In this document: positions 41,427 to 50,823 of the stretch, piece by piece | Position numbering within the stretch: position 1 is the stretch's first letter | Layout of the letters: every line of letters starts with the position of its first letter | Assembly (NCBI GenBank): GCA_965248395.1 | Contig: OZ252103.1 | Location: 3,348,001 to 3,412,000, forward strand | Direction of reading: 5' to 3' | Length of the DNA stretch: 64,000 nt | DNA from: JAAXHH01 sp965248395 | Lineage (GTDB): Bacteria; JAAXHH01 | Notes under the pieces: model-generated | What the model was told of the DNA's origin: nothing | Seen by the model: only the letters and a program-made list of their open reading frames with translations | The model's database searches: none | Program-made: the position numbers and the translations under genes

Positions 41427-42806
41427 TCAGCTCCATTCCGAGATCAACTGGCGGCAGCGCCGAGCGATCCGGGCGAGACCGTCGCGGGGGGACTGCTGGC
41501 CCAGGAGGACCTTCTGGATCTCCGGCTGGTAGTAAATCTTGAAATCGGGGAACCACGGCGCCTTGATGTTCTCCCGCGGCCGGACGTGCAGGGCCTGTTC
41601 CCGGATCTTGTCGATTTCGCCCCACTGTTCCGTCTGGGCGATCACGTCGGGGTCGTCCAGCAGCGAGCGGTAGGCGAATCCCAGGCCCCGCAGGCGAAAC
41701 CAGCGCCGCGCCGTATAGTAATCCCCCGCGGCGTCTTTCGCGCCGAGGAACTTCATCAGGTCCCAGGCATCCTGCATCCGGTCTTCCCTGCAACGAGACG
41801 TCAGGCAGTACATGCGCGTCCAGCCCAGGGTACCGGTCTGTTCCGCCGAAATACTGGGGACCGGCGCCATCCGGTACACCTTCGCGTGGAGGTCGGAGGA
41901 CCCCCTTCGTTTCAGCTCGTCATCGGCGGACGCCGAATTGCGGCGGTTGTTCACCCATTCCAGGTCGTACTTGTTGATGATGCCGTACACCTGGCGTCCG
42001 GAGGCGACGTGCTCCCGGATCTGTCCCACGGTCAACGAGGTAGGCGAAATGATGCGATGGCGTTGAATCCCGTCCGTGACCCACTGCAGGATCTTTTCGG
42101 CCCGGCGGCCCTCGTCATCGGGAAAAAGAGGTTTGAGATCATCGTCGAACAGCGAAGCCTCGCTGGCGTAGTTGAGCGTCCACCAGTCGTTGAATCCGAG
42201 CACGCTCTGGCGGAAGTTCAGCGTGATCGGGTACTCGATCAAGTCACCGTTCGGTGTGCGGACCCGCGCCTCCCGGACCTTGATGGCCTGCTCGGTCAGC
42301 TCATCCAACGTGCGGGCCGGGGCGTCGAACCCCGCCGCCTCGAGCATAGGCTCATTGTAGACCCAGATGCTGAAGTCGGTGTAGTAGGGCAGTCCGTACC
42401 GCTTACCGCCATACATCATGGAAGACAGATTGTAGGAGAAGATGTCCGCGGTCGTCGCAGACGTTTCGGGATCGGCGGCCAGCAGGTCGTCGCAGGGCCG
42501 CAGCCATCCGGCTTCGACCCACTCGGCGAAATCGTCATCGCGGACGTAGCAGCATTCCATGGGCGCTCCGCCCACGTGCAGCGCCACCATCTTGTCGTGG
42601 TAATTGCCCGACACCGCGTTGTAGTCCACGGCGATGCCAGTCTGCTGTTCGAAGTAGTCCAGGTTTTCACGAACCAGGTCGGGTTCGTACACCCATCCCT
42701 TGAAGATGACGCCGGGAGAAGGCGCCGGACTGCAACCTGCCGCCAGGCCCAGGCCCGCGGCGGTCGACGACTGCAGGAAAGAGCGGCGGGTCATCCGGGT
42801 TTTCAC
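41427..42806 (-). CDS. Sugar ABC transporter substrate-binding lipoprotein, Tat signal
   Basis: This 459-residue extracellular binding protein (SBP_bac_1 family) has an N-terminus MTRRSFLQSSTAAGLGLAAG that is a twin-arginine signal followed by a lipobox Cys25. It is therefore probably exported folded and lipid-anchored. The body has NLDYFEQQTGIAVDYN and typical sugar-binding segments (LPYYTDFSIWVYNEPML, FNDWW). It is the first gene of the operon. The ligand cannot be told; oligosaccharides or glycerol-phosphate derivatives are usual. Confidence 0.92.
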   Translation of the reverse strand: MKTRMTRRSFLQSSTAAGLGLAAGCSPAPSPGVIFKGWVYEPDLVRENLDYFEQQTGIAVDYNAVSGNYHDKMVALHVGGAPMECCYVRDDDFAEWVEAGWLRPCDDLLAADPETSATTADIFSYNLSSMMYGGKRYGLPYYTDFSIWVYNEPMLEAAGFDAPARTLDELTEQAIKVREARVRTPNGDLIEYPITLNFRQSVLGFNDWWTLNYASEASLFDDDLKPLFPDDEGRRAEKILQWVTDGIQRHRIISPTSLTVGQIREHVASGRQVYGIINKYDLEWVNNRRNSASADDELKRRGSSDLHAKVYRMAPVPSISAEQTGTLGWTRMYCLTSRCREDRMQDAWDLMKFLGAKDAAGDYYTARRWFRLRGLGFAYRSLLDDPDVIAQTEQWGEIDKIREQALHVRPRENIKAPWFPDFKIYYQPEIQKVLLGQQSPRDGLARIARRCRQLISEWS

Positions 42807-42884
42807 GGGTTGAGGATTCCTTGAGGTAATGATTCGTCAGAGTGATTTACACGGTAACCAGGTAAGCCTGCAGGGAACCCGCAA

Positions 42885-43340
42885 TCAGCGCGAGCACTCA
42901 GGACACTGATCCGTGTCGGGATCGTGTATGGGCTCTCCACACGCGGAGCATGGTCCGAGGGGATACTCGTCGGGACGCGAGCGCGAACCGTGCTTGTAGT
43001 GGATCAAGCGCCAGATGGTCTTGCCGTCCCTGGCCGAGTAGCAGAACCACTGTCCTTCCTTTTTTCCGTCGTAGGACTTGCCCACGTGGGGACCGTAGTC
43101 GCCTTCCCACCTCTTGGTTCCGTTCTCGTGGTAACAGACATACCAGCCTTCGTTGAGACCGTTCTTGAACCGTCCCTCGCTCGTCTTGTTGCCATTGCGA
43201 TAATACTGGATCCAGTTCCCTTCCTTGACTCCCATCCGGTATCTCCCCTCGCTGCGCTTGTTGCCGTTGGCGTAGAAGGTGGCCCAGTAGCCGTCTTTCT
43301 TGCCGTTTACGGTCTTGCCTTCGGAAAGAGCCATCGCCAT
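42885..43340 (-). CDS. MORN-repeat protein with C-terminal zinc ribbon
   Basis: This 151-residue protein has at least five toxin_YwqK/MORN-like repeats (GYWATFYANGNKRSEGRY, GNWIQYYRNGNKTSEGRF, GWYVCYHENGTKRWEGDY and others). They are followed by a short zinc ribbon GPCSACGEPIHD ... QCPECSR with two CxxC pairs. No signal peptide is present, so it is probably cytosolic, with a binding or scaffold function. The fusion of such repeats to a ribbon is unusual to me. It stands alone between the sugar importer and a PhyH gene. Confidence 0.75.
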   Translation of the reverse strand: MAMALSEGKTVNGKKDGYWATFYANGNKRSEGRYRMGVKEGNWIQYYRNGNKTSEGRFKNGLNEGWYVCYHENGTKRWEGDYGPHVGKSYDGKKEGQWFCYSARDGKTIWRLIHYKHGSRSRPDEYPLGPCSACGEPIHDPDTDQCPECSR

Positions 43341-43496
43341 TCCATCCTGTGATAGGAAAGCTGCGTATGATGAGTGTTTTTCGAATTAGGCTTGCGGTCC
43401 GCAATGCTCTCATATTATTAAGAATACAGTCCTTGTTCAAGACCTTCTTGCGACATCGCGCGGCCATGCAGTCCGGCAGATAGCAGGAGACCCACC

Positions 43497-44285
43497 ATGC
43501 TGACAGAAGAACAGATTCAACTTTTTCGCGTATTTGGTTTTGTCGTGCTCCGGCAAGCCTTCGATGCCGGGGAGATCGAGACGCTCGGCCGCCATGCGGA
43601 CGAAATCTGGACGGAGGAACTGGGTCACGCGCCTACCGGGGACGAACATATCTCCATGGCGCCGTTTCTCGAGTTGCACTCCGCGACGATCCCGTTGATC
43701 GAAGATGACCGACTCTATACACCCATGGTGCAACTGCTGGGCCAGGACATGATGTGGATGGGATCGGAGGGCGTGCAGGGGACCATGACCCGGCGTCCCT
43801 ATCATCACTGGCACGCGGATCGTCCCGGGACGAGGGAACTCGGCTACCTGCGCATCAAGATCATGATGTATCTCGACCCGATGCGGAAGGAAGCCGGGGC
43901 CCTGCGCGTCATACCCGGTTCGCACAGGTCGCCTTTCCACGAGGAACTGATGCCTTTCCAACAACGGCACGGCCTCGAGGATCCGGCCTTTTTCGGATCC
44001 CCCGGCAGCGATGTGCCCTGCCACGCCGTGGAGACGGACCCGGGCGACGCGCTACTCTTCAACCAGAGCCTCTATCACGCCGTGTACGGCAAGGCGGGTC
44101 GTCGTCGTTACATCGCCCTGAAATACGCGGTCCGTCCCTCCCTGGACGAGCACCTCGCGTCGATCAAGCGGCTTAGTCCCGACGCCCTCAAACCCCACGA
44201 ACGGATCTTACAATCCGAACGTCCGCGCCTGCGGACCATGACGAAGGGAGTTGGCGACCTCAGGGTACGGGCGGAAGCCCTTTAG
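43497..44285 (+). CDS. Phytanoyl-CoA dioxygenase family protein
   Basis: This is a 262-residue Fe(II)/2-oxoglutarate oxygenase. The iron ligands are His106 and Asp108 (HHWHADRPG) and distal His194 (SLYHAVYG), and an Arg in the GRRRYIALKYA strand binds 2-oxoglutarate. The GALRVIPGSHRSPF motif is typical of the family. It hydroxylates an unidentified small molecule. It is monocistronic by spacing. A similar gene lies at 50.8 kb, and a fragment of another opens the window. Confidence 0.92.
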   Translation: MLTEEQIQLFRVFGFVVLRQAFDAGEIETLGRHADEIWTEELGHAPTGDEHISMAPFLELHSATIPLIEDDRLYTPMVQLLGQDMMWMGSEGVQGTMTRRPYHHWHADRPGTRELGYLRIKIMMYLDPMRKEAGALRVIPGSHRSPFHEELMPFQQRHGLEDPAFFGSPGSDVPCHAVETDPGDALLFNQSLYHAVYGKAGRRRYIALKYAVRPSLDEHLASIKRLSPDALKPHERILQSERPRLRTMTKGVGDLRVRAEAL

Positions 44286-44494
44286 GTCTCTTTGCGTGAT
44301 GGTAGTGAATGGGTTTTTCAGGACATAACCAATCGCCTCGCAATAAACAGTTCAACAGTGGATATTTACTGATTTTAGTTTGAGCTTCCTCAGCCTTTGA
44401 ACTCGAGAAAAACAACTCATAGTCCCTGTACCGCAGATATCTCTCCCAGTATATCATGTAACATTCCTAAACTCTGGAGAGTCTGAAGATTAAG

Positions 44495-45415
44495 ATGGCT
44501 ACCAATGACCTTGTCATAGAAACCGAGCTACTCACCAAGCGATTCGGTGATATCGTGGCTGTGGACGACCTGTCACTGGAAGTCCCGCGCGGCCATGTAT
44601 TCGGGCTTCTGGGTCCGAACGGTTCCGGCAAGACGACGACCATGGGCATGCTTCTCGGACTCGTGAGGCCGTCCGCGGGATGTTTCAGCCTGTTTGGAGG
44701 AAGCACAACGCATAGGGAAGCACTCACCCGAACAGGTGCCATCGTGGAGTTCCCCTCCTTCTATCCGCATCTTTCGGGTCGTGACAACCTCGCCTACTTC
44801 CAGGAAGTATCTGGCAAGAGCGATGTGGTCGAACTGGATACGTTGCTGGATAAAGTAGGCCTCGCCGAACGTGGAAAAGATCGGTTTCATACCTACTCTC
44901 TCGGTATGAAGCAGCGGCTGGGACTGGCCTATGTCCTCCTGGGCAATCCCGAACTCCTTATCCTGGACGAACCGACCAACGGGATGGATCCGGACGGCAT
45001 GGCCGAAGTACGCGAACTTATACGCAGCCTTGGCGACGGGGAACGTACCGTGCTGCTCTCCAGCCATCTGCTGCACGAGGTCGAACAGGTGTGCGACAGC
45101 GTGGCCATTCTTTCGCATCGCAGGCTCGTAGTCCAAGGTAGAGTCGTCGACCTGGTTCACTCCCTGGCCGGGGAGAAGATCCTGCTTCGTACCACCGACA
45201 ACGCAAAGGCGATCGAATTGATCTCGAAACTGGACTGGGTGACTGACGTGACCTCGAAAGACAAATCGATCCTGGTGTCGGCACCTCCGGAGAGGTCGAC
45301 GGAGATTTCCGAGGTCCTCAGCAAGTCGGCCGTGTACATCGCGGAGATGACCTCCGGTCAGATGTCGCTGGAGGAGTACTACTTCAATATTACGAGCGGT
45401 GTGAACGGGGACTGA
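44495..45415 (+). CDS. ABC transporter ATP-binding protein (exporter type)
   Basis: This 306-residue ATPase of the DRA/CcmA-like class has Walker A GPNGSGKTT, signature YSLGMKQR, Walker B LLILDEPTNGMDP and switch SSHLLHEVEQ. The C-terminal 80 residues form the regulatory tail. It pairs with the ABC-2 type membrane protein gene that begins two bases after its stop. The likely role is export of a lipid, antibiotic or peptide. Confidence 0.94.
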   Translation: MATNDLVIETELLTKRFGDIVAVDDLSLEVPRGHVFGLLGPNGSGKTTTMGMLLGLVRPSAGCFSLFGGSTTHREALTRTGAIVEFPSFYPHLSGRDNLAYFQEVSGKSDVVELDTLLDKVGLAERGKDRFHTYSLGMKQRLGLAYVLLGNPELLILDEPTNGMDPDGMAEVRELIRSLGDGERTVLLSSHLLHEVEQVCDSVAILSHRRLVVQGRVVDLVHSLAGEKILLRTTDNAKAIELISKLDWVTDVTSKDKSILVSAPPERSTEISEVLSKSAVYIAEMTSGQMSLEEYYFNITSGVNGD

Positions 45416-45417
45416 AC

Positions 45418-46464
45418 ATGATCCGGCAAATACTGAACCTGGCGCGTTGGGATGTGATCAAGCTCCGGCGACGATGGATGCCATGGGTGTTTCTGGCGTT
45501 TATTGTGTTAAATTCGCAGTTATGGCTGTGGGATACGTACGGCAGGTATCGAAACGTAGACGTCGGACGGATAGAAATCCGAACGGGATCATCGGACGCG
45601 GAAGGCGGGTATCCCAAAATAGACATATCCTGCCTAGACGTCCGGGAAGGTGTAGTCGAATCCAGGCTGTTGGGAATACAGGGCGAGTACCGGCAGGTGG
45701 CGTTACAAGAAATTGATTCGCTGAAGGAGCGATGTCCGGACATTCTGGAAAACTATGATTCGGCCCTTAAGATTTTCCACGACGCCGCCATTCTACCGGG
45801 CAGCCTGTCTTTTGGCAGGGTAACGCTAGGAGTCTTAGGTATCCAGTTCGTCATGATCCTGGCAGCCATGGCGATGGGAGTAGAATACACCTGGGGTACG
45901 GCGCGGCAGGTGCTCGCAAAGGGGTGCGGACGAGGGAGATTTCTGGTCGCTAAAATCCTCTCGCTCATGGCTGCAATCGCCATCGGATACCTGGTTGTAA
46001 TGCTTGGGACAGGTATCAGCAGTCTGGTGATCTCGTACGCATTAACGGATACCGGAATCTCTACCGACACGGTTCTGTGGTTAAAGGCGGGGATCAGTTT
46101 CTTTATGACGATGTACGCGATGCTCCCATACGTCATGCTCGGGATGTTCTTCGCAATACTGACCTCCTCGGCGTCATCCGGTACCGTGATCTCGGTAGTG
46201 TTTTTCCTGATCGAGGTGATATTGAGACAGGTCATCGGCGCTAGCCTGGGGCCGGACGCGGCCCGGATTCTGATCTCAGTCAATGTTTCGATGTGGCTGC
46301 AAAACCTGGATTTACCGGAGTTTAATGATCCCTCGGCGGTTTACAACTACCTCAGGTTTTACATGTCAGCTTTTCTTCCCATTCTGGCTTACATCGTCGC
46401 ATTTGGCGGCGCTTCGCTCTGGCTGTTCCATCGCAGGGATATGCGTCCGTCCAATGGAAGTTAA
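45418..46464 (+). CDS. ABC-2 type transporter permease
   Basis: This 348-residue membrane protein has an N-terminal helix (WMPWVFLAFIVLNSQLWLW), a large external loop of about 100 residues, and then five helices (IQFVMILAAMAMGVEYTWG, ILSLMAAIAIGYLVVMLGTG, YAMLPYVMLGMFFAI, TVISVVFFLIEVILRQVIG, AFLPILAYIVAFGGASLWLF). The ABC-2 layout is clear, with the MGVEYTWGTARQVLAKGCGR motif on the coupling side. It is translationally close to the ATPase. Confidence 0.88.
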   Translation: MIRQILNLARWDVIKLRRRWMPWVFLAFIVLNSQLWLWDTYGRYRNVDVGRIEIRTGSSDAEGGYPKIDISCLDVREGVVESRLLGIQGEYRQVALQEIDSLKERCPDILENYDSALKIFHDAAILPGSLSFGRVTLGVLGIQFVMILAAMAMGVEYTWGTARQVLAKGCGRGRFLVAKILSLMAAIAIGYLVVMLGTGISSLVISYALTDTGISTDTVLWLKAGISFFMTMYAMLPYVMLGMFFAILTSSASSGTVISVVFFLIEVILRQVIGASLGPDAARILISVNVSMWLQNLDLPEFNDPSAVYNYLRFYMSAFLPILAYIVAFGGASLWLFHRRDMRPSNGS

Positions 46465-46817
46465 ATTTGGTTTGCCAACTATCACCAAGCATGCGTCGAT
46501 ACATCGCTCACACTCTGTCAGGCTTCGTAGGTCGAGGATTGAGTTACGTCATTTCCGCCTGGATAACCACATTCAAATGACCGAAGATCCAAATCATGTC
46601 GAAACTGCTGACAAAAAGGAAAGGGAATCCGAATAAAGTGGACCCTGGTTAATGTCATCCTTCCTCAAATGGAACATCAACCTGACGAGAAAGCCCGCTA
46701 AAGAGCGTGTGTTAACCGCCTGTGAGGAACGACAGTCGGACACGGTATAAGTCCGTTATTCACGATACCGTTTAAGAACCGCAATAGAGATGGCAAAGCT
46801 GGTTCCAACGAGAAAAC
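46465..46817. other. Non-coding gap after the ABC exporter
   Basis: No gene is supported between the exporter permease and the terminator that follows. Reading frames here are short and lack ribosome sites. The gap separates convergent transcription units (exporter on plus, amt-glnK on minus). Confidence 0.5.
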
Positions 46818-46849
46818 CCGCCGGTCCGATGGCGAAACCGGACCGGCGG
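46818..46849 (-). terminator. Rho-independent terminator of the amt-glnK operon
   Basis: An 11-bp perfect stem (CCGCCGGTCCG with CGGACCGGCGG) encloses a 10-base loop. On the minus strand, just downstream of the glnK stop, it runs into GGGTTTTCT. On the plus strand it is followed only by TCTT, so it mainly serves the minus-strand operon. Confidence 0.75.
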
Positions 46850-46903
46850 TCTTAACACATACTCCCCAACACCACTCCCCTACACAGTGTCTACACAGCT
46901 CCA

Positions 46904-47248
46904 CTAAACCGCTTCTTCGTCTCTTTCTCCGCTGCTGATACGTACGACTTCTTCGATAGGCAAGACGAATATCTTGCCGTCACCCGTTCTGTCACCCTCC
47001 GATTTGGCGGCCTTCCATATCATATCGACGATCTCGTCCTTCTGATCGTTGGTGACGGCGATCTCCATGCGTATTTTGGCCGCCAGGGGAATATCGATTT
47101 CCTGTCCCCGATAGAGTCCCCTGCGATGGGCGGTGCGGCCATGTCCCGATACCCTGGACAGCGTCATGCCGGGGACACCCTTCTCGACGAGCGCATTCCT
47201 GACGGCATCGAGCTTCTCCGGTCTGAAGATGGCTATAATCAGTTTCAT
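46904..47248 (-). CDS. glnK: P-II nitrogen regulatory protein
   Basis: This 114-residue trimeric PII protein aligns gap-free with E. coli GlnB over residues 1-51. It binds 2-oxoglutarate and ATP/ADP and plugs the ammonium channel through its T-loop. The T-loop reads GLYRGQEIDIPL: Tyr46 is kept, but position 51, the uridylylated Tyr in proteobacteria, is Ile. Regulation by GlnD-type uridylylation is therefore unlikely. It lies 88 bases downstream of amt in the usual amt-glnK order. Confidence 0.94.
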   Translation of the reverse strand: MKLIIAIFRPEKLDAVRNALVEKGVPGMTLSRVSGHGRTAHRRGLYRGQEIDIPLAAKIRMEIAVTNDQKDEIVDMIWKAAKSEGDRTGDGKIFVLPIEEVVRISSGERDEEAV

Positions 47249-47336
47249 AGGTCGAACGACTCCTGAAGTAATAGTCCTGTTGGTTGAATCGGGCAGGATT
47301 CCGACTGCCCGTGAACTGCGTTAGGGCCGTAATCGA

Positions 47337-48638
47337 CTACAGATGGGTCAGACCGTAACCGTCCTCGCCGTGCTGGGAGTGGTCCAGGCCGGCCTGCTGC
47401 TCTTCCTCCGAGGCGCGAAGCCCAATGGTTCGATCGATCAACCAGACGAGAACGCCTGTTCCGACGGCCGACAGCGCGATGGCGATGACCACGCCCTTGA
47501 TCTGAATCAGGAACTGGGACCATCCGCCGACGTCCGTGGCGACCAGTCCGACCAGCAAAGCACCGAACATCCCGCCGACCCCGTGAATGGCAAAGACGTC
47601 GAGGGTATCGTCGTATCCCAGCTTGCCCTTGAGCTGCACCATCAGGAAACAGACCACGGCAGCGCCGAAACCGAATACCAGGGCCCAGGCGGGGGTTACG
47701 CTGCCCGCCGCCGGCGTGATGGCGACCAGGCCGGCCAGGATACCCGACACGATGCCGAGGCTCGAGACCCTGCCGTGATGTACCATTTCCGTCACGATCC
47801 AGCCCACTGCTCCGGCCGCCGCGGAGATCTGGGTAACCGTCAACGCAAGCACGGCGCCTTCTCCGGCCGACATGGCGGAACCGGCGTTGAAGCCGAACCA
47901 GCCGATCCAGAGCAGACCGGCGCCGATGAGGGTCATGGTCAGGTTATTGGGTTTCATGGCGCGGAAGGGATATCCGATCCGGGGACCCAGCACTATCGCG
48001 GCCACCAGGCCGGCCACGCCCGACGAAATGTGAACCACCGTACCGCCGGCGAAATCGATGGCGCCGTCCTTGAAGAGCATGCCTTCCGCGTTCCAGACCA
48101 TGTAGGCCAGGGGCTCGTACACCACGAATCCCCAAAGCAGGATCAGCAGGCAGTAGGCTCCGAATTTCACGCGTTCGGCTATGGCACCGGCGATTAGTGC
48201 GGGCGTGATTATGGCGAACATGCCCTGGAACATGGCGAACAGGTAGGTCGGTACGTTGGTCCCGTCCCACAGGGTGCTGGGCAGGACGCCGTTCAGTAGG
48301 AAATAGTCGGAATCCCAGCCGAGGACGCCTGGAATAATCGTGCTCGTACCGAAGGCCAGCGCGAATCCGAAGATCACCCACTGCACGCCCATGATGCCCA
48401 TGGCCGCGAAACTGTGCATCATGGTGCCCAGCACGTTACGGGTGCGGGTAAGCCCGCCGTAGAACATGGCCAGGCCGGGCAGCATGAGCAGCACCAGGGC
48501 GCAGCTGACAAGCATCCAGGCGGTATCCCCGGTGTTCAGCACCGCCGCCGGGGGGGCCGCGTCTTCCTGGGCCAGGACCAGGCCGGGAATACACAGCGCC
48601 AGGCTCGCGGTGATACGTAAAATGCCGCTAAGGGACAT
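47337..48638 (-). CDS. amt: Ammonium transporter
   Basis: This is a 433-residue Amt/MEP/Rh channel. A signal-like N-terminus ending near LVLAQEDAAPP is followed by eleven helices: DTAWMLVSCALVLLMLPGLA, the GGTVVHISSGVAGLVAAIVL block with the pore His, and DVFAIHGVGGMFGALLVGL with the second pore His. ATG 48638 has GGGGAGG upstream; the longer frame to 48710 is not needed. It takes up ammonium and is gated by the PII protein encoded next. Confidence 0.96.
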   Translation of the reverse strand: MSLSGILRITASLALCIPGLVLAQEDAAPPAAVLNTGDTAWMLVSCALVLLMLPGLAMFYGGLTRTRNVLGTMMHSFAAMGIMGVQWVIFGFALAFGTSTIIPGVLGWDSDYFLLNGVLPSTLWDGTNVPTYLFAMFQGMFAIITPALIAGAIAERVKFGAYCLLILLWGFVVYEPLAYMVWNAEGMLFKDGAIDFAGGTVVHISSGVAGLVAAIVLGPRIGYPFRAMKPNNLTMTLIGAGLLWIGWFGFNAGSAMSAGEGAVLALTVTQISAAAGAVGWIVTEMVHHGRVSSLGIVSGILAGLVAITPAAGSVTPAWALVFGFGAAVVCFLMVQLKGKLGYDDTLDVFAIHGVGGMFGALLVGLVATDVGGWSQFLIQIKGVVIAIALSAVGTGVLVWLIDRTIGLRASEEEQQAGLDHSQHGEDGYGLTHL

Positions 48639-48807
48639 ACGGAAAACCTCCCCGTTGTGATGGATTTTATATACGACCACTCGAAAGTGAAATGGTAATA
48701 TAGTCCCCATCTGTTACAGGGATATTTCCCGGAGGTTAAATCCTTGTTAACAGAGATAAAAACCTGGAAAAACGGGCCGATTCAGAAGGGAAAAACGTCC
48801 AATCGAT

Positions 48808-50559
48808 TTAAAAGGGAAAGTCTCCCGTCGGATCATTGACGTATCGCGACGTACCGATCATGAGACTCGCGCCAGCGCCGGGGGCCAGTACCACGGTCAG
48901 GATGCGGTCGTGCACGGGGCGTTCTTCGCCGCCGTCGACCCTGACGGTCGTCCACTGGTGCTCCCCGTACGTACCGCCCTGCAGAACGACCGTTCGCGGT
49001 TCGAGCTGGTTTATGTTGACGAGACTTACCCTCGTCGCGTCCGCCGTCAACCCGTCCACCAGGGCACCGACGTCGGGCGGCAGACCCGGTCTCGCCCGGT
49101 GCGGATCGAAGTAGCGCAGCCGGGTATGAAGTGGCCGCCCCACCCGGGGAATCGGTCCGCCCATGGTCAGTTCGACGAGGGCGTCGACGGAGGCGGGACG
49201 GAAACTGTTCGGATTGTCCGACAGGCGGGTATCGGGCGTGGTGGGATCGTTGTACATGTCCTCCACCTTGCGGCGTACGTCGCCGATGTCCCGCTGGAAG
49301 GCTTCGACGGGGTATTCCGGGTTCCGTCCTTCGAGGAAATCCAACCAGGGACTGTTCACCCGCCCGCGGTCCACCTCGTCCATAGACCAGTAGTAGATAT
49401 CGATGGCTCCATCGTCATAGGGTTCAGACATCCATTCGTACCAGCCGTTGTCGTTGTGCATGCGGGGATACATCTCCACGCCGTCGACGATCCTGCGGTT
49501 CGCGTTGACACCGTCGAGGGTCGTCCTCCAGGGTTCGAGGTATCTCTTGTCGCCCGAAAGAATGAGCGCGTTGCCGAAGCCGTCCAGGCATCGGGCGACC
49601 CCGAGCCGGCTCTTGGGTTCGCCCGTGTGGGGCGTGATCGTCGTGTGGGCCCAGCCGTATACGCCGCCCCACCAGCGTCCGCCCGCGGCGCCCCCGATCG
49701 TGCCGTCCAGGCCGATGTTCGACGGAATGATCCCGCCGTTCACACGGGTCCGTTCCACCCATGCGTCGGCGTACTCCAGCAGCCAGTCCCGGTACTTCGG
49801 ATCATTAGTATGGACGTACGCGTTGAAGGCCATGCAGGTGGCGGCGAGGTTCAGCGGATGGTCGCCGGCCACGTCGTCGTAGCCGATGTAATGATCCAGC
49901 ATGTCCTGGTAGTTCCGTTCCCCGTGGGCCAGGATGAAGCGGCCGTCCTCGATGCGATCTCCGGTCCAGTCGAGGGGCGTGGTCCTGCGCAGAAGCGATC
50001 CGCGGCTGCCGTTGAACATGCTCCGAATGATCTTGTGCTCCGGGTCCCAGTTGGGCACTTCGATCTGTCCGGGCAGGTCGTCGCCCTCCATGAAGAAACC
50101 CGCGAACCGCCGGAGCCGGCGGATATGCCGGTCGTCGCCGGGATCGCACAGTCCGACGGTCCCCGTCACCGCGTTGCCCTCCTGGTGGTGGGCCCAGTCG
50201 AACATCACCGGGAATTCCCGGTAGTACATGCCCTCGCGGGCGAAGTCCACCTCCTCCGTGCACGCCTCCGTGTACTGGCGGAGGTGGCCCTCCTGGGCCT
50301 TCTGGCACATGGCCACGAGGTCGTCCGATCCCCCGATCAGGTAGAGAGCGGGCACATTGGTGAGGTTCTCGATGGCGTCGTCGGGGCCGTCCAGGGCGCC
50401 CCAGCGGGCGACGCAGAGCAGGTAGCCCCGTTCGTCGAAGTACCGGTCGAAGAACTCGCGCGTATGTTCGTTGTTGGCCCGAATCAGTTCGCGTTCGAGC
50501 AGGGCCCACGGCGGCGGCGGCATGGGGGTGGTGATCGATATTGCGGTGTTCCTCGACAT
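48808..50559 (-). CDS. Large uncharacterised protein, probable alpha/alpha-barrel
   Basis: I do not recognise the family of this 583-residue protein. Repeated helical blocks with Trp/Tyr-rich turns (NLAATCMAFNAYVHTNDPKY, WLLEYADAWVERTRVNGG, GGRWWGGVYGWAHTTITPH, MHNDNGWYEWMSEPYDDG) suggest an (alpha/alpha)6-toroid such as those of glycoside hydrolases or lyases. A C-terminal beta domain (VSLVNINQLEPRTVVLQGG, LTVVLAPGAGASLMIG) follows. No signal peptide is seen. It faces away from the PhyH gene at 50.8 kb. A carbohydrate-modifying role is only a guess. Confidence 0.8.
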   Translation of the reverse strand: MSRNTAISITTPMPPPPWALLERELIRANNEHTREFFDRYFDERGYLLCVARWGALDGPDDAIENLTNVPALYLIGGSDDLVAMCQKAQEGHLRQYTEACTEEVDFAREGMYYREFPVMFDWAHHQEGNAVTGTVGLCDPGDDRHIRRLRRFAGFFMEGDDLPGQIEVPNWDPEHKIIRSMFNGSRGSLLRRTTPLDWTGDRIEDGRFILAHGERNYQDMLDHYIGYDDVAGDHPLNLAATCMAFNAYVHTNDPKYRDWLLEYADAWVERTRVNGGIIPSNIGLDGTIGGAAGGRWWGGVYGWAHTTITPHTGEPKSRLGVARCLDGFGNALILSGDKRYLEPWRTTLDGVNANRRIVDGVEMYPRMHNDNGWYEWMSEPYDDGAIDIYYWSMDEVDRGRVNSPWLDFLEGRNPEYPVEAFQRDIGDVRRKVEDMYNDPTTPDTRLSDNPNSFRPASVDALVELTMGGPIPRVGRPLHTRLRYFDPHRARPGLPPDVGALVDGLTADATRVSLVNINQLEPRTVVLQGGTYGEHQWTTVRVDGGEERPVHDRILTVVLAPGAGASLMIGTSRYVNDPTGDFPF

Positions 50560-50823
50560 GGAATGCTCCCGGTCTTTTAATCGGATGGATAGGAAGGGCG
50601 CGGCGGCATGGGGGTAAGGAATACCGGCTTCCAGCTAATCCTGGTTAGACCCGACGCCCCAGGCACCGCGAACCGGCAACAAATTACAACCGGTGTCCAA
50701 GGGTGTCAACCACGCCGGCTCGTGTAGCCCAGCGGGTATTGACGGATACGTTCCGCGTTTCTATATTCGCGTAACGCTTCAATACGCGGAAGGACCGCAT
50801 AAGATGTTTTCAGAAAGGTATTT

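Noticed and set aside
41319..42824. A 501-codon plus-strand frame opposite the sugar-binding protein
   Set aside because: It is antisense to a clear Tat-lipoprotein gene and lacks recognisable domains.
48910..50580. A 556-codon open frame on the plus strand opposite the large unknown protein
   Set aside because: It is a GC-driven antisense frame. The minus-strand product has normal composition, and the plus-strand translation is low-complexity with no family motifs.
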